Shown here: positions 46,301-54,815 of the stretch, in pieces
Position numbering within the stretch: position 1 is the stretch's first letter
Layout of the letters: each line of letters starts with the position of its first letter
Assembly: GCF_048569485.1 (NCBI RefSeq)
Contig: NC_134354.1
Coordinates: 445,576,779-445,640,778 of the forward strand
Source of the DNA: Anomaloglossus baeobatrachus
Lineage: Eukaryota > Chordata > Amphibia > Anura > Aromobatidae
Reading direction: 5' to 3'
DNA: 64,000 bases
Translations under genes and position numbers: made by a program
Notes under the pieces: generated by a model
Database searches by the model: none
What the model saw: only the letters and a program-made list of their open reading frames with translations
What the model was told of the DNA's origin: nothing

Positions 46301-49300
46301 CATGTTCAAATTAGCAAGTAGCATTTTTCATTGTATATTCCAATATTTTTCCATATGCTTGAGGCATTATACCATTATCTAAGTTTGATGTGCAGCCTTA
46401 TTCTTATATAGTATGTATTTTTTGGCTTGCACTCATATATATATATTAGTGCTCACTTCAGTTATCCTATTCAGTTATATGTAGTTTTTTTCTGAATGTG
46501 AACACAGCTCCGCCCCTTTCGGCCATGTTTTTTCCATCTCCTATATAAGAAAGTCCTTAGTTACCCCTCTCCACCCATAGCAGTTTTTAATTGCAATGAG
46601 ATGACACACAGTTAGGGTCACAGAGCTAGGGACCCCAATATAGAGATATACCTTGACGAAGTCTTGGGGCTCAGTTACATTGATCAATGCGATTGCTAAA
46701 TATCTCCTTTTTCCTAATATTCATGGCAGGTATGCAATTCATTATTCACATGTTCAAATTAGCAAGTAGCATTTTTCATTGTATATTCCAATATTTTTCC
46801 ATATGCTTGAGGCATTATACCATTATCTAAGTTTGATGTGCAGCCTTATTCTTATATAGTATGTATTTTTTGGCTTGCACTCATATATATATATTAGTGC
46901 TCACTTCAGTTATCCTATTCAGTTACTGCAGCTACATGTCACAGTGCAGAGAGCAGGGAGCCGCGCACACTGCTTAGCGCTGGCTCCTTGCTTTCCTAGC
47001 TACAGTACACATCGGGTTAATTAACCCGATGTGTACTGCAGCTACATGTGCACAGAGCAGGAGCCGGCACTAGCAGCAAGAGCGGCGGAGGCTGGTAACG
47101 AAGGTAAATATCGGGTAACCAGGGAAAGGTCTTCCTTTGGTTACCCGATGTTTACAGTGGTTACAGCTTTCCGCAGCTGCCAGACGCCGGCTCCTGCTCC
47201 CTGCTCGCTTCATTTCATCGCTCTCTCGCTGTCACACACAGCGATGTGTGCATCACAGCGGGAGAGCGACTACGAAAAAATGAAGCAGGACATTCAGCAA
47301 CGAGCAACGACCTCACAGCAGGGGCCAGCTCGTTGCTGGATGTCACACACAGCGACAGCGACGGGACGTCGCTGCAACGTTACAGAAAATGGTGATGTAG
47401 CAGCGACGTCGTTGTCGTTGTCGCTGTGTGTGACACCACCTTGAGATAACTGTTCACCTAACAACTATCTTTCTCGACTTCCCCCCCACACATGAATACT
47501 TGGCTTATTCAGGCTATTATGTGTTTGCAATGAAAAGCTTATCTCCCACTATAACAAAAGGACAGGGCATTTGAATCAATACTGGCCAGTCCTTCTCTAC
47601 CCCTACATCATGAATAGGGGAAAGTTTGGAAGTCCTTATACATATTAGATGGTTAACCTATTAATGGCTTCAATTAAAGAAGACATTATAGGATAAGATA
47701 TAAAGTTCCTTAGTAACCTGGATGAGTTTTAAAAGCCGGGACTATAGAAAGAGGCCCGATTAGTCCGGTGCTGTCCCCATCCGGCTTCTCCACTCACTAT
47801 TCTAGTTGAATTGATTGACAGGTCTCTCAATATGTACATATATGGGAGAGATCTGTTAACTGTAGAGAGACAGAAAGAGGCCAGTCGGAGGTGTGATCAG
47901 ACTAGTAAGGTCTCACATTATACTGCCTGGCTTTTCAAACTACTTTCCCTAAAATTGCAGCGATTCAGAGAAAAACATAATGGATTCACCATCTGGTGGA
48001 TGGTTTACAGAGTAAAATATCAGTATTTGCAGATGATACAAAACTATGTAAGGTAGTTAACACAAAGGAGGACAGTTTGCAACTACAGTTGGATTTGAGT
48101 AAATTGGAGAATTGGGCTGAAAAATGGCAAATGAGGTTTAACACAGATAAGCGTAAGGTTATGCACATGGGAAGGAGAAACAGATGCTACGATTACTTAC
48201 TAAGTGGAAAACTGCTGGGGAAATCAGACATGGAAAAAGACTTAGGGGTACTTTGCACGCTGCGACATCGCAGGCCGATGCTGCGTTGCCGAGCGCAATA
48301 GTACCCGCCCCCGTCACAGCTGCGATATCCTTGTGATAGCTGCAGTAGCGAACATTATCGCTACGGCAGCTTCACATGGACTCACCTGTCCTGCGACCGT
48401 TGCTCTGGCCGGCGACCCGCCTCCTTGTTAAGGGGACGGGTCGTGCGGCGTCATAGCGACGTCACACGCCAGGCGGCCAATCGGAGCGGAGGGGCGGAGA
48501 TGAGTGGGATGTAAACATCCCGCCCATCTCCTTCCTTCCGCATATCCTACGGAAGCCGCAGTGACGACGGTAGGAGATGTTCCTCACTCCTGCGGCTTCA
48601 CACACAGCGATGTGTGCTGCCGCAGGAGCGAGGAACAACATCGGACTGTCGTGTCAGCGTAATCATGGATTACGCCGATGCTGCACCGATGATACGATTA
48701 CGATGCTTTTGCGCTCGTTAATCGTATCATCGAGCCTTTACACACTACGATGTCGCATGCGATGCCGGAAGTGTGTCATTTTCAATTTGACCCCACCGAC
48801 ATCGCACCTGCGATGTCGTAGTGTGCAAAGCCCGCCTTAGGCATATTAGTCAATAAGAAGCTAAATTGGAGTGCCCAGTGTCAGGCAGCAGCCACGAAAG
48901 CAAATAGGGTGATGGTATGCATTAGAAGAGGTCTGAGGGCACGAGATAAAAACCTCATTCTCCCTATGTACAAATCACTCGTCAGACCACACTTGGAGTA
49001 TTGTGTGCAATTTTGGGCGCCGGTGCTCAAGAAAGACATTACTGAACTTGAAAGGGTTCAGAGGCAGGCTACTAAAATAATAAATGGAGTGGGTGCATTA
49101 CAATACACAGAAAGGTTATCAAAATTTGGTCTATTTACTCTAGAAAAGTGAACACTTAGGGGAGACCTAATAAATATGTACAAGTATATCAGAGGGCCAT
49201 ATAGAGATCTCTCCCATGATCTGTTTGTACTAAGGACTATGACAAGAATAAGGGGGCATTCTCTACGATTGGAGGAAAGAAAATTCCTACATCAGCATAG

Positions 49301-52300
49301 AAGAGGGTTCTTCACGGTAAGAGCAGTGAGGCTCTGGAACTCTCTTCCTGAGGAAGTGGTGATGGCCAACTCACTGAATGAATTTAAGAGAGGAATGGAT
49401 GCTTTTCTTGATAGCAAAAGTATGGAAGGTTATAAATAGCATAATCTTACAGGTAGATAGAAGAGTGACCAAGATTATTAGAGGAATGGGTGGGCTGCAA
49501 TACCTAGACAGGTTATTAAACTTGGGGGTTATTTAGTTTGGAAAAACAAAGGCTTAGGGGGGATCTAATCACAATGTATAAACATATGAGGGGACAGTAC
49601 AGACACCTTTCCAAAGATCTCTTTACACCTAGGCCTGCGACTGGAACACGGGGGCATCCGCTACGTCTTGAGGAAAGAAGGTTTAATCATAATCACAGAC
49701 GAGGATTCTTTACTGTACGAGCAGTGAGACTATGGAACTCTCTGCCGCATGATGTTGTAATTAGTGATTCACTACTAACATTTAAGTAGAGCCTGGACGC
49801 CTTTCTTGAAAAATGTAATATTACCAGTTATGTATATTAGATTTTATTACCGGGTGTTGATCCAGGGAACTAGTCTGATTGCCGTATGTGGAGTCAGGAA
49901 GGAATTTTTTTCCCCATTGTAGCTTGTTTGCCACATTGGGGTTTTTTTGCCTTCCTCTGGATCAACATGTTAGGCTACGGGTTGAACTAGATGGACTTAG
50001 AGTCTCCCTTCAACCTTAAAACTATGAACTATGATTCAGTCGCCTAGTTATTCTATAATTCAAGGTTCTCATGAATCTAATGATAGGTTCCCTTTATTAT
50101 TTTTAACTGAATTCTTTGGGCAATGGGTGATAAGTGGAATGGAAAGTAGGTTAACTGGGTAGCAGAGGTCAGGATAATTTGGAGGGGCACAAAGGTATGC
50201 GCTCCTAGGTCTGCCACAGACATGTATGCTAAGATATTAGCAGTAGCTGAATTTTGGTTGAAGCTACAGTTATGCATGCTGCAGTTTCATTTTCACTCAG
50301 GAGCCACACCTATTTGCTCTCTGCCCTCTTCTCTTCTCTGAAGCTGCTCGCTGCACTTCTGGGTATATTAGTGTAGCAAGCGGTATAAAAGACAACAGGG
50401 AAGAGTATGCAACTAGTCACTGTGTGTGTGGCCAGGGATACAGGCAGTGCACATGCACACACATGCTAGCACTGTGGAGCCAATTTGACCCCTTCACCCC
50501 TGGGCAATTTTCTGTTTTTCGTTTTTGTTTTTCCTTCACTTCTTCCAAGACCCGTAACTTTTTTTCGTCAATTTTCCCATATGAGGGCTTTTTTATGCGG
50601 GACAAGTTGAACTTTTAAATGAAACCATGAGTTTTACCATATAGTGTACCTTAAAACGACAAAATTATTCCAAATGTGGAAAAATTGCTAAAAAAGTGTG
50701 ATTGCATGATTGTTTTGGGGTATTTTATTCACTGTGTTCACTATATGGTATAACTGATGTGTTGGTGTGATGCCTCATGTCAGTACGAGTTTGTAGATAC
50801 CAAACAAGAATAGGTTTACTTTTATTTAAGGGATTAAAAAAAAATCAGACGTTTGTCCCAAAAAAGTGGCACACTTTTACTGACATTTTCCTTGACCTGT
50901 ATTGTTCTCATTTTTCAGGATATGGGGCTCAATGATGACTTATTTTTTGTGTCTTGATCTGGTATTTTTAATGCTACCATTTTTCTGCAGATGCTATGTT
51001 TTGAACGCCTGTTATTGCAGTTTGCGCAAGGTATGCGACAACCAAAAAACGTAATTTTGGTGATTGGAATTTTTTTGCCGCTACACTGTTTTCCAATCAG
51101 GTTAATTGATTTTATATTTTGATACATCGGGTGTTATCAAACTCTGCGATACCAAATATGTGTACATTTTTTATTTTTTTTAATCATTTAATTTTCAATA
51201 GGGGTGATTTGAACTTTTAGGGTTTTTTTAATTCTTTTAAAACTTTTCTTTACTTTTTTTAATTTTATTAGCCCCCCCCAGGGTACAATAAGGATCAGCA
51301 GTCTTATCGCTTGTGCTTTTCTGTTCATCAGAGCTGCACAGCTTCCTCAGTTGTGAAGGGGTTATAATGCATTTTGGGAGGTCAATAAAGCACAAATGCA
51401 TTAAATAGTATATTGTACATACGGCATAATGTTCACCTCGTTGATTTATAAGCAGCTGACAATTTTTTGTTGCTATTTTTAGCAAATGGAGTAGAATATA
51501 ATTGAAAGGAAGTCATAAAAGAGATACTAGAACATCTCTCTAATTTGTGAGGGAAATTGAGTAAACACTTTTTCACCCCTTAAAGATGCAAAAAATGTTT
51601 AGCAGATGAATATATTTTCATTCTGTAAATGTTTTTTACAGTTATGGCCGAAAGTGTTGGCATCTTTTAAATTGTTCCACAAAATGAAGTATCGTGTGCC
51701 ATGTTATGCACGGAGAACAGAAAGAGGAGAAGAGAAAGGTCTCAGGACTTGAGAACCAAAATGATTGAAAAATATCAACATTCTCAAGGTTACAAGTCCA
51801 ACTCCAGAGATATTGATGTTCTTTTGTCCACGGTTCTCAACATAATAAGTTTACAACCCATGGCACTATAGTTAATCTCCCTGGACGTGGACAGCAGAGA
51901 AAAATTGATGAAAGGTTGCAAGGCACGATAGTCCGTGGTGGATAAGCAGTCTCAATCAAGTTCCAACAAAATTCAAGGCTCAGGGTGAATCAGTGTCAAC
52001 GAGAACTCTCCATTGACATTTGAATTAAATAAAACACAATGGCAGGAGACCCAAGAGGACCCCACTGCTTACACTGTGACATAAAAAAGCTAAATTGCAG
52101 CTTGTCAAAATGTACATGAGAAAGCCAAAATCCTTATGGGAATGTGTCCTATGGACAGACGATACCAAGATAGAGCTTTTTGGTAAAGCGCATAATTCCA
52201 CTGTTTATCAAAAATGGAATGAGGTCTACAAAGAAAAAAACACAGTACCTACAGTCAAATAGGGTGAAGATTCAAAGATATTTGGGACTGCTTTGCTGCC

Positions 52301-53680
52301 TCTGGCACTGGGTGCCTTGACTGTGTATAAGGCATTATGAAATCCGAAGGTTACTAAACGATTTTGGGTCACCACGTAGTGCCCAGTGTCAGAAAGCTGG
52401 GTTTGCAACCTAGGTCATGTGTCTTTCAGCAGAACAATGACCCAAAACATACTTCAAGAAGCACTATAAAACGGATGGAAACAAAATGCTGGAGACTTCT
52501 GAAGTGACCTGCAATGAGACTGGATCTAAATCCCATTGAACACCTGTGGAGAGATCTTAAAATTGTTGGGAGTAGGCACCCTTCAAATATGAGAGACCTG
52601 TAGCAGTTTGCAAAAGAAGAGTGGTCCAAAATTTCAGCCGAGAGGTTTAAGAAGCTTGTTGATGGTTATAGGAAGCAATTGATTTCAGTTATTGATTCCA
52701 AAGGGTGTGCAACCAAATACTAAGTTGAGGGTGCCAACAATTTTGTCCAGCCCGTTTTTGGAGTTTTATGTAAAATTATGTCAAATTTGCCTTTTTTTCT
52801 TTTTTTTGAGTCGGGGGGGTTGTTTTCACATATACACAGGAAATAAAAATGTCTATAATAAAACGTGCAATTTCAATAATTTCAGAGGAGCAGTACTTCA
52901 TTTTCTAGAACAACTTCAAAGGTGCCAACACTTTCGTTAATGACTGTATGTATAAAGGGTTGTTCTGGAATTAAAAAGACATTTCCATCAATAGAAAATT
53001 TAGTAAAATGTAAAAATACAGCTTAAGCACTGATGGTCCAGTGGTCTTTGTTTTGTTCCCTGCAGTAATGATGTTCCCATACATGCAAGTGACCACTATA
53101 GTCAATTGAGGTTAATATGTAATGAGACTGCAGTGCCCCTAACATAAAGAAGTAAAATCAGTTCCCAGAAAAATATATAAAAACAATGTTATGTGAGTAT
53201 ATAGCATGCGTGCAAAACACTGATGAACCCTCCATTATTCATGAGGGGTTGACTGCATAGTATTCCAATTGCACACATAATAAGTTTCCATAAAGTCCTA
53301 GTCAGTTACATGTAATGCACCGTATTATGTCCTGTTGACAAGGATGATGTAAGGTGCTGCATTTTTTAACTTGCTGTTAAATCAGTAGGTTTGCATTGGC
53401 TGTACTATTTAAGATGTATAGTACCGTAATCACAATAATTAAATATTTAATAAACAATCTTACCGATAAGGTCCATTGTCATTTAAAATGCCATTACAAA
53501 AAGAAACATTGGTGCAATTCAATTCTACTCCAACCGAAATCAAAGCTTTAGGTTGTGGAACAGTATCAGCACATGGGTAGTTAGCAGCTGGCTGCTGGTA
53601 GAGATGATGATATTTTTTAGATGGGAAGAACTTAAAATCAGATGGATTACTGAGATCCTGTACTGTCAGATTTGGCACAA
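22158..53680 (-). CDS. Uroplakin-3 family gene, 3' four coding exons
   Basis: Exons at 53464-53680, 43140-43216, 41091-41220 and 22158-22332 join in consistent phase and encode about 199 residues ending at a TGA. Uroplakin 3 proteins are single-pass membrane partners of uroplakin 1b in the urothelial plaque. Family features seen: the paired Cys region with FCNGIL..NGPYR before the membrane, RETRWSEKF (family form W-S-D/E), the TIDT...GMIVIVVIL block that opens the transmembrane helix, and a cytoplasmic tail of about 60 residues. The tail is Tyr-rich (DDYNIPPYRPHSIYLTH). Signal peptide and first ectodomain exons are missing, probably beyond 64000. Which member (3a, 3b, 3b-like) is unresolved; the tail looks more like 3b/3b-like than 3a. 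All splice sites are GT/AG and no break is seen, so the gene looks functional. Confidence 0.85.
22488..22925. repeat. Frog interspersed repeat, partial copy
   Basis: The blocks TCCTTCTGAGAGCCACAACTT, CATTGACATGGCCACATGA, GATGAGTTGCAGTTTTA and GAGGGCTTGTTTTTTAAGC match, in diverged form, those of the longer copy at 50486-51270. Non-coding. Class unknown. Confidence 0.5.
22926..24068. repeat. G-rich minisatellite, about 28 bp
   Basis: From about 23270 the array settles into a 28-bp unit with GAGGTGAGGGGGCGGGCAGC and a GATCAC core. The earlier part (22926-23270) is a looser GGGG/GGAG-rich precursor. Roughly 25 regular units follow, with variants that lengthen the G runs. It ends where the Penelope tail begins at 24069. 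Confidence 0.88.
24069..24660 (+). repeat. Penelope pseudo-LTR copy (3' end of a preceding unit)
   Basis: The first 170 bases match the GIY-YIG-coding end of the main element (40525-40690). They are followed by the Penelope 3' region with CCTGATGAAGAGACC, AGTTAGCCATTAAAAAGGTA and CTACTGGCTAACACTGTACA. The next element's coding region starts directly after. This is the partial-tandem arrangement usual for Penelope-like elements. Confidence 0.8.
24536..24565 (+). ncRNA. Hammerhead ribozyme motif, decayed
   Basis: The core CTGATGA (24536-24542) is followed by a GAGAC/GTCTC stem II (24544-24548, 24556-24560) with a seven-base loop. The conserved GAAA after stem II reads AAAA here (24561-24564). 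Penelope-like elements are known to carry hammerhead motifs in their pseudo-LTRs. The change of the invariant G makes cleavage unlikely in this copy. Confidence 0.6.
25468..26317. repeat. 118-bp tandem array near the left end of the hAT
   Basis: About seven units of 118 bp, marked by CCTGTAAACCTGAAGTGCCC and GAGGCTCCACGTTGTCCCTGG. The first one or two units are diverged and the central ones nearly identical. One and a half units of the same sequence occur inverted at 31890-32050, on the other side of the transposase gene, so the unit is an internal inverted repeat that was amplified on one side only. Confidence 0.93.
27258..27909. mobile_element. Solo LTR with 5-bp target duplication
   Basis: 652 bp, starts TGTAATACTATTG, ends AACTCTGACA, flanked by CTGGC on both sides (27253-27257 and 27910-27914). 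It lies inside the hAT transposase gene just before the BED finger. Removing it restores the transposase frame, which confirms the borders. Orientation and family are not determined. Confidence 0.87.
28791..29985 (-). mobile_element. Solo LTR, same family as 20284-21461
   Basis: Termini TGTCGCTGG and GGGCGACACA, flanked by GAAG on both sides (28787-28790 and 29986-29989). It sits inside the hAT transposase coding region between the first and second catalytic Asp blocks. It shares most of its length with the copy at 20284, and on the minus strand starts TGTGTCGCCC. It is younger than the hAT insertion. Confidence 0.87.
31862..32052. repeat. Inverted copies of the 118-bp hAT unit
   Basis: GGCCCTCATGCACGTCTCTA, GGGACAACGTGGAGCCTCCC and TTCCAATGGGCACTTCAGG are reverse complements of the 118-bp array unit at 25468-26317. 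The second partial unit runs directly into the first 184-bp satellite unit at 32053. Confidence 0.9.
32053..37678. repeat. 184-bp satellite array, about 30.6 units
   Basis: Thirty complete units of exactly 184 bp plus one partial, each starting CGCTGCCACCGACTGCCACA and containing GGACGCAATAAGAACCTAAC and GTGCGTTATATAATAGTTTG. Units are almost identical: I noticed single-base variants only near 33404, 33889 and 34433. A diverged inverted copy of the first 85 bases of the unit is at 26315-26400 on the left side of the transposase, so the satellite was amplified from the element's own inverted repeat. No open frame crosses it. Confidence 0.97.
37737..37950. repeat. About 68-bp tandem repeat, three imperfect units
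   Basis: Repeated blocks ACAATAGTCCTGA(C/G)AAGGACT, TCCGACCTGGCTATACCCTG and CCTGCCTGTATA occur three times between the satellite and the right subterminal region of the hAT. ATAGTCCTGAGAAGGACT contains the short palindrome AGTCCT/AGGACT. Confidence 0.75.
39721..39802. mobile_element. 82-bp MITE with TTAA target duplication
   Basis: Perfect terminal inverted repeats CACTAGAAGTCCCAG (39721-39735) and CTGGGACTTCTAGTG (39788-39802), flanked by TTAA on each side (39717-39720 and 39803-39806). Removing it with one TTAA restores the Penelope frame IIKLRNNEIETSLYKKP. TTAA is the target of piggyBac and Kolobok elements. Confidence 0.88.
40696..41090. other. Intron sequence, no gene seen
   Basis: AT-rich non-coding sequence between the end of the Penelope match and the donor site of the uroplakin-3-like transmembrane exon. 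Confidence 0.4.
41091..41220 (-). CDS. Uroplakin-3-like transmembrane exon
   Basis: 130 bp, acceptor TTCTTTTAACAG and donor GGCAG|GTAATT. Encodes RNKSTIDTGFRGHSAGMIVI followed by a hydrophobic stretch VVILSVLLAVLLALLIAAIAVG, a clear transmembrane helix. STIDT plus GMIVI is the signature that identifies the family. Because 130 is not a multiple of three, skipping this exon would shift the frame. Confidence 0.88.
41427..42977 (-). mobile_element. Non-autonomous derivative of the 13.3-kb hAT
   Basis: 1,551 bp with the same ends TAGTGATGAGCGAGTAC and GTACTCGCTCATCACTA and a perfect 8-bp duplication GTCATGAT (41419-41426 and 42978-42985). In inverted orientation, 41427-41730 matches the right 300 bases of the large hAT and 42534-42977 matches its left 445 bases. 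The middle (41735-42530) is not from that hAT: it is a copy of module M flanked by CAACCAATCA/TGATTGGTTG inverted repeats. No coding capacity; moved by transposase supplied in trans. Confidence 0.93.
43140..43216 (-). CDS. Uroplakin-3-like juxtamembrane exon
   Basis: 77 bp, acceptor CTTATTTTTAG and donor GCAG|GTATC. It completes the Arg codon left by the previous exon and continues VKFVLLNNTTLARETRWSEK then FNLLAG. This aligns with the FKYVLVNMSTGL..D.TLWSDPI stretch I recall for mammalian uroplakin 3a. An N-glycosylation site (NNT) is present. The exon lies in a 300-bp gap between the hAT derivative 41427-42977 and element C. Confidence 0.85.
43292..44658. mobile_element. hAT-like non-autonomous element C
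   Basis: Begins TAGTGATGGGCAGAC and ends GTACGCCCATCACTA. The flanks AGTTTGTG and TTTATGTG agree at 5 of 8 bases, an eroded 8-bp duplication at best. The interior (about 43800-44500) is module M copy 5: TATTTCAAATAAAAGATTTTT, ACCATGGGTCTCCCCAGCC, GGTATCAAAATTGGGGGGAT and CAACCAATCAG. No coding region. Confidence 0.7.
44659..45086. other. Intron sequence, no gene seen
   Basis: AT-rich. A segment at 44810-45003 (GACATCAGGAGGAAGAGCTG onward) is open on the minus strand for about 65 codons, without splice signals or recognisable motif. Confidence 0.35.
45091..47437. mobile_element. MITE with long inverted ends, split by a palindromic insertion
   Basis: Ends GGTGTCACACATAACGAC and GTCGCTGTGTGTGACACC, with inverted similarity continuing for about 55 bases to CACCATTTTCTG/CAGAAAATGG. 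The interior repeats ACACATCGGGTTAATTAACC twice and TGTCACACACAGCGA several times. The target duplication is either ACCT or a decayed TTAA (TTAA on the left, TTGA on the right). TTAA would place it with Kolobok or piggyBac. An insert at 45334-46924 interrupts it. No transposase. Confidence 0.7.
45334..46924. mobile_element. Four-unit palindromic insertion with 13-bp target duplication
   Basis: Two direct copies (45334-45779, 45780-46148) of a 370-450-bp unit starting TGCCTCAAGCATATG are followed by two inverted copies (46149-46380, 46381-46924), giving arms that could pair over most of 790 bases. The insert is bounded by an exact 13-bp repeat ACTGCAGCTACAT (45321-45333 and 46925-46937). Unit markers are ATTGATCAATGTAACTGAGC and GGCTGCACATCAAACTTAG. 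No coding capacity; class unknown. Confidence 0.85.
47438..47994. other. Non-coding, partly repeat-like
   Basis: No gene seen. The segment with TTGATTGACAGGTCTCTCAA (about 47811) resembles a dispersed frog repeat, but no ends could be set. Confidence 0.35.
47995..49455 (+). mobile_element. CR1 LINE fragment, split by a Harbinger MITE
   Basis: The frame at 47996 onward reads ISVFADDTKLCKVVNTKED, then NWAEKWQMRFNTDKRKVMHM and KDLGVL, where the MITE at 48245-48836 interrupts. It resumes with LVRPHLEYCVQFWAPVLKKD, then ELERVQRQATKIINGVG, one TGA after FTLEK (49149-49151), then RRGFFTVRAVRLWNSLPEE. It belongs to a different, older CR1 subfamily than 17169-18823. It is 5'-truncated within the reverse transcriptase (FADD retained) and lacks a clean 3' tail. 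Confidence 0.9.
48245..48836. mobile_element. PIF/Harbinger MITE with TTA target duplication
   Basis: 592 bp with inverted ends GGGGTACTTTGCACGCTGCG and CGTAGTGTGCAAAGCCCGCC, flanked by TTA on both sides (48242-48244 and 48837-48839), as is usual for PIF/Harbinger elements. The interior is rich in GCGATGTCG and CGATAC words and has no transposase. It inserted into a CR1 reverse transcriptase frame. Confidence 0.88.
49459..50035 (+). mobile_element. CR1 LINE 3' fragment, same subfamily as 17169-18823
   Basis: Starts within the reverse transcriptase C-terminal region (RVTKIIRGMGGLQY), continues RGQYRHLSKDLFTPRPATG and RRGFFTVRAVRLWNSLPHD, with a frame break near 49530 and a stop near 49786. 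It ends with the CR1 tail GTTGAACTAGATGGACTTAG and a short ACTATGA repeat. It directly follows the older CR1 fragment in the same orientation. Confidence 0.9.
50036..50485. other. Intron sequence, no gene seen
   Basis: Non-coding. AATGATAGGTTCCCTTTA near 50078 looks like the end of a common frog repeat, but only one end is visible. Confidence 0.35.
50486..51270. repeat. Frog interspersed repeat, long copy
   Basis: Begins near CCCCTTCACCCCTGGGCAAT and contains TTCCCATATGAGGGCTTTTT, GCGGGACAAGTTGAACTTTT, GCCTGTTATTGCAGTTTGCGC and GCGATACCAAATATGTGTAC. Shares its first third with 22488-22850. No open frame and no inverted ends found. A very common type of repeat in frog DNA as far as I can recall; class not established here. 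Confidence 0.55.
51639..52946 (+). mobile_element. Tc1-like transposon, inactive
   Basis: Inverted ends CAGTTATGGCCGAAAGTG and CACTTTCGTTAATGACTG, bordered by TA on both sides (51637-51638 and 52947-52948). Transposase traces are on the plus strand: LWTDDTKIELFGKAHNS near 52152, NPIEH-type sequence near 52530 and a helix-turn-helix relic near 51770. Many stops and frame shifts. About 1.3 kb, somewhat shorter than an intact element, so small deletions are likely. Confidence 0.85.
52949..53463. other. Intron sequence, no gene seen
   Basis: Non-coding AT-rich sequence up to the donor site of the uroplakin-3-like ectodomain exon. Confidence 0.4.
53464..53680 (-). CDS. Uroplakin-3-like ectodomain exon
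   Basis: 217 bp, acceptor TTTTACCCACAG and donor CG|GTAAGA, phase 1 in and phase 2 out. Encodes VPNLTVQDLSNPSDFKFF through ANYPCADTVPQ, then ALISVGVELNCTNVSFCNG and a final GPYR. The PC...C...FCN pattern and the closing YR match the conserved membrane-proximal ectodomain of uroplakin 3 proteins. Potential N-glycosylation sites NLT and NVS are present. The upstream intron contains the palindrome 53754-54815. Confidence 0.85.
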
Positions 53681-53753
53681 CTGTGGGTAAAACAAATTTA
53701 AAGTCAGTGAAAATAACAAAACCATCCATTTATTTAAACTTTTATGTTTCGAT

Positions 53754-54815
53754 ATGTGAACAAGAAAGGAGAAAAGGCGATCATAGAAGCCCAGACACAC
53801 AATAAGATATAATTCAATTTTTTATTAGTATGAACAATCTTTAGTGCAGGCAGTGGTAAGGACCAACATAATATGCATGATATTCATATATGCTCTAGAC
53901 AAGGTAATGTCACAAATATATTACATTTCATAAACATCATATATATCTGTAATTTAGTATCCATAATTCCAATTACTCTCACTCATAAAAATATATATCG
54001 AGGAAAATAGATTATCCACCATACAATATGTGAGCTAAATTGATGTAAATAAGGCCACATGGCTGATAGCAATCCTGTCAAAGCGAATCTTAGCTAGTTA
54101 GATAAATACCACCAATGTTTATATAGAGGTCAAGCAACAATTTTTATATATCAAAAATAATTATATATATCTTAAAGTGGTCAGTCCTGATAGTTGTATA
54201 GCACCACCGGCTCAAATAAGCCTGATTCAGGTTGCAATCTACGTCATTTTGTGGGTGATGATTACCACCACTGTGTATATTGGAAGTGATATATATAAAA
54301 ACTTGTGGTATATTCAGTCCTGACTGTGATAGGGTTGGGCTTATTTGAGCCGGTGGTGCTATACAACTATCAGGACTGACCACTTTAAGATATATATAAT
54401 TATTTTTGATATATAACAATTGTTGCTTGACCTCTATATAAACATTGGCGGTATTTATCTAACTAGCTAAGATTCGCTTTGACAGGATTGCTATCAGCCA
54501 TGTGGCCTTATTTACATCAATTTAGCTCACATATTGTATGGTGGATAATCTATTTTCCTTGATATATATTTTTATGAGTCAGAGTAATTGGAATTATGGA
54601 TACTAAATTACAGATATATATGATGTTTATGAAATGTAATATATTTGTGACATTACCTTGTCTAGAGCATATATGAATATCATGCATATTATGTTGGTCT
54701 CCTTACCACTGCCTGCACTAAAGATTGTTCATACTAATAAAAAATAAAAAATTGAATTATATCTTATTGTGTGTCTGGGCTTCTATGATCGCCTTTTCTC
54801 CTTTCTTGTTCACAT
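53754..54815. repeat. Long palindrome, arms of about 470 bp
   Basis: Left arm 53754-54222 and right arm 54338-54815 are near-perfect reverse complements from the outer ATGTGAACAAGAAAGGAG to the inner GGCTCAAATAAGCC, with a spacer of about 115 bases. A few indels account for the 9-base difference in arm length. No coding region. It lies in the intron just upstream of the 53464-53680 exon and would form a long hairpin in the primary transcript. Confidence 0.95.
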
